From Ardenticatenaceae bacterium (GTDB lineage: Bacteria > Chloroflexota > Anaerolineae > Promineifilales > Promineifilaceae): DNA of 64,000 nt. Where the stretch lies: contig JACKBV010000007.1 of assembly GCA_020634315.1 (NCBI GenBank), positions 162,023 through 226,022 of the forward strand, written 5' to 3'. The first letter of the stretch is position 1. Each line of letters opens with the position of its first letter. Shown here piece after piece: positions 63,001 to 64,000 of this stretch. The position numbers and the translations under genes were made by a program. The notes under the pieces are model-generated. The model saw only the letters and a list, made by a program, of their open reading frames with translations, had not been told where the DNA came from and made no database searches.

Positions 63001-64000
63001 ATCGTCATCCCAACCCGTGAGAATGAGGTCTAGCAAGCCATCACCGGTCAGGTCGGCCAATATGGGCGGGTTGGCATGAGGCGGAACGGCCGTACTCCAG
63101 GCCAACGTGCCATCATGCTCGCGCACCTCAACGGTATCGCCCACGTTGGCGACAATTTCCGGTTCGGGGTCGAGGTCTAAGTTGCCGATGGCTGGCGCAG
63201 ACAGCGTCTCAAAGATAGAGACCGTATCGGTCATCCAATACGTGCTGCCATCAGCATGAAAAGCCCACAGTTCATCGCCAGCGGCCACGACAACTTCTGC
63301 ACCGGGCTGCCCATCCAGGTCAGCAATGGCTGGCGAGCCAACCCAGGTACGATAAGCGCCGCCACCAAAGTCATGGCTCCACAAAATCGGATCGCCATCG
63401 CCGGTGTCGCCACCATCGCCACGAAAGACAAACAACGTGCCAAAGTTGACCACATCATCAGCCGACAAGACGATTTCCACGCTGCCATCACCATCCAAAT
63501 CGCCGGCCGTCATGCCTGCGGCAATGCCAACCGTGCCAAAGAAGGGTGCGCCGTTACCGGCGGGTGTGTTGTCCCACCACTCGGCAATAGGCAAGTAAGG
63601 CACAGCCTGCGCCGGGTTAGACTGGAAGGCGTCCACGCGCAGGCGGTTGTCGTTGCTGATGCGCACCACGTGAGGGCCAGATTCCAGGCCAACGTAATGG
63701 TAGGCTAACGGCTGCTCGGTATAGGGATATTGGAATTGGCGTGTATCGACCCAAACGCCATCTATGTACACATCTACCGAACTGTCAATGATGTAAGTGA
63801 CGCCGAGCAGGGTAAAGGAATCACCGACGAAGGTAAACCAGATGTTGGAATCGGCGTAGCCAAGGCTGGGGACAACCATGTCACCGCCAATGGCGTTGGC
63901 ATTGGCAGCGTCAATCAGGTTGGAGGTGTAGTGTAAACGGCCGTTATCCTCCGCCCGACTCGCATTCACCAACTCATCCGACATGGTCTGCCCATCCCAC
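60097..64000 (-). CDS. large secreted FG-GAP/VCBS-repeat protein with PKD domain (5' end outside window)
   Basis: At least 1300 residues; the reading frame continues past the right edge with no start or stop, so the N-terminus is missing. The visible part begins with a carbohydrate-binding-like region, then about ten FG-GAP/VCBS repeats with calcium-loop motifs (DLDGDG, DIDGDG, DLNGDG) across about residues 150-520. After that come several Ig-like/CARDB-type domains (about 600-1190, TYTLTLTN patterns), one PKD domain (VWEFGDGETAVDTLTPAHTY), and the tail FLPIIVRAP. Probably a cell-surface polysaccharide- or partner-binding protein. Confidence 0.85.
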   Translation of the reverse strand, partial: WDGQTMSDELVNASRAEDNGRLHYTSNLIDAANANAIGGDMVVPSLGYADSNIWFTFVGDSFTLLGVTYIIDSSVDVYIDGVWVDTRQFQYPYTEQPLAYHYVGLESGPHVVRISNDNRLRVDAFQSNPAQAVPYLPIAEWWDNTPAGNGAPFFGTVGIAAGMTAGDLDGDGSVEIVLSADDVVNFGTLFVFRGDGGDTGDGDPILWSHDFGGGAYRTWVGSPAIADLDGQPGAEVVVAAGDELWAFHADGSTYWMTDTVSIFETLSAPAIGNLDLDPEPEIVANVGDTVEVREHDGTLAWSTAVPPHANPPILADLTGDGLLDLILTGWDDDVFVYDYNNGAPQLVWTVVLTSSMAGTFGAPAVADIDGDGSPEVIVSHYGALTVLNGEDGSLLWTKALDPGNAGGVSVADLDGDGEVEILTGMRYEFETGRFGMLYALERDGSLLWSNIAEDSSSANNAAVLDLNGDGAYEVAWNGKEQGFTIYNGVDGAILFNEPLANSATGSDYPIFVDVDGDSYAEIIVPTIRGVVVFGQDGVWGETRPLWNEHSYHITNVNDDLTIPESEVNSWEVHNTYRTQWPQAVALPVYDVTLTHTVGISGVTVLTDTFATPPSVSADPDYRWDYVQTSAQPVVTQTFVSELADLQPGETRLVAEGTAVSYTLPSGVNFITLPPLYVSAPRIAALTPESATAFAGATAVYTLTLINPGSVTAVYTLTANGPVADWLTLPTTANVPAGGSVVVPVTVAIPAAAALDTVPLIVDVTTDNGGQDAALADLIVQDGLEIAVNPPLQNGRSGQPLTYTLTLTNLETAAHTYTLAVTGTASVDLPAAVSVPGNGTASVIFTATPLAEGPQPFTIQASGASGVSDQATAVAVGIGRLGVQVGLLPDTAVTGLGGVLTYTLAITNVGTLRDSYALDVAVPANWTAWLQVNGAPVTNLTIPAGAFNRVELLLLVQPDAAAVPGVYDVGVTAVSQALPLVTAATMGTAEVLNLGVQVAFTGGPAVIEPDQTAVWDVTVTNTGSSADTFDLMPFGTLASFVQMSATTVTLNPGQAQTVQLTGSGFVSLLPELYELGMLARSQTNSQVLDDAKTAVTLNARQAVLVSWQPVSRTVTNTLQATMMLVVTNTGNVLTTYELAVTLNGGTAASLPEQLVLPPGQTVWTPILLRVLAPGAYDVVGTAVSADGTASDSATATLIVAGGNQAPLVDAGPDQQVALLEEVQFAGSATDPDGDPLISIVWEFGDGETAVDTLTPAHTYLLPGVYTVTLTVGDDQGHVSTDTLVVTVEGTIQFLPIIVRAP

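Overview
The window looks like a bacterial chromosome fragment of about 54% G+C (estimated by eye), most likely from a filamentous or sludge-type member of Chloroflexota (Anaerolineae-like). That placement is inference. It rests on the CIRCE/HrcA-controlled hrcA-grpE-dnaK-dnaJ operon, an S1 protein with four S1 repeats and an acidic tail, Glu/Ala-biased proteins, and large secreted beta-propeller/PKD proteins ending in a short LPxIVRxP tail. No rRNA, tRNA, CRISPR array or prophage was seen.

Layout. 0.1-11.2 kb: mixed metabolic and membrane genes (a frameshifted aldo/keto reductase, a NnrU/ICMT-like membrane protein, a redox-fold protein without CxxC, a CcmC-like protein, fabH), two tandem secreted M6-like metalloproteases, an Nfu-N protein and a frameshifted MFS transporter. 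11.4-17.5 kb: the heat-shock operon with a near-consensus promoter, a perfect CIRCE and a long inverted-repeat leader, followed by prmA. 17.5-19.5 kb: rpsA-infA on the minus strand, with a consensus promoter and an attenuator-like leader. 19.9-23.4 kb: a MacB/LolD-type ABC ATPase and its FtsX-fold permease. 23.4-33.7 kb: oxidoreductases, a methyltransferase, a YwaF-type membrane protein, a TerB-like protein, a long TPM-like coiled-coil protein, a GNAT, an SDR and a sucrase/ferredoxin-like protein.

33.7-45.8 kb carries an essentially complete minus-strand set for glutamyl-tRNA to protoheme: hemY, hemH, hemN, hemA, hemC, hemD, hemB, hemE and hemL, preceded by a MerR-type HTH regulator. A plus-strand VapBC-type toxin-antitoxin pair separates hemE from hemL. 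46.1-50.6 kb: a NicO metal exporter fused to a TolB-like propeller, a DUF1232 protein and a repeat-built membrane protein. 50.7-55.5 kb: degV, then a ferrous-iron module (dtxR-like regulator, feoA, feoB split into two ORFs, feoC-like). 55.8-57.2 kb: aspartokinase. 57.4-64.0 kb: two large secreted repeat proteins, the last running off the right edge.

The most striking feature is not a gene. The 10-bp palindrome AACGGCCGTT (core CGGCCG, extended form GGAAACGGCCGTTTCC) recurs throughout, inside genes and between them. I located about 55 perfect copies by eye, where uniform chance would predict well below one. It behaves like the cyanobacterial HIP1 highly iterated palindrome or like DNA-uptake sequences, but with a different sequence. 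Its density drops across dnaK/dnaJ and rpsA/infA. Other non-genic structure includes a dispersed 58-bp inverted-repeat family, a 22-bp iteron-like array, and three ORF breaks that each fall at a run of four or five G.
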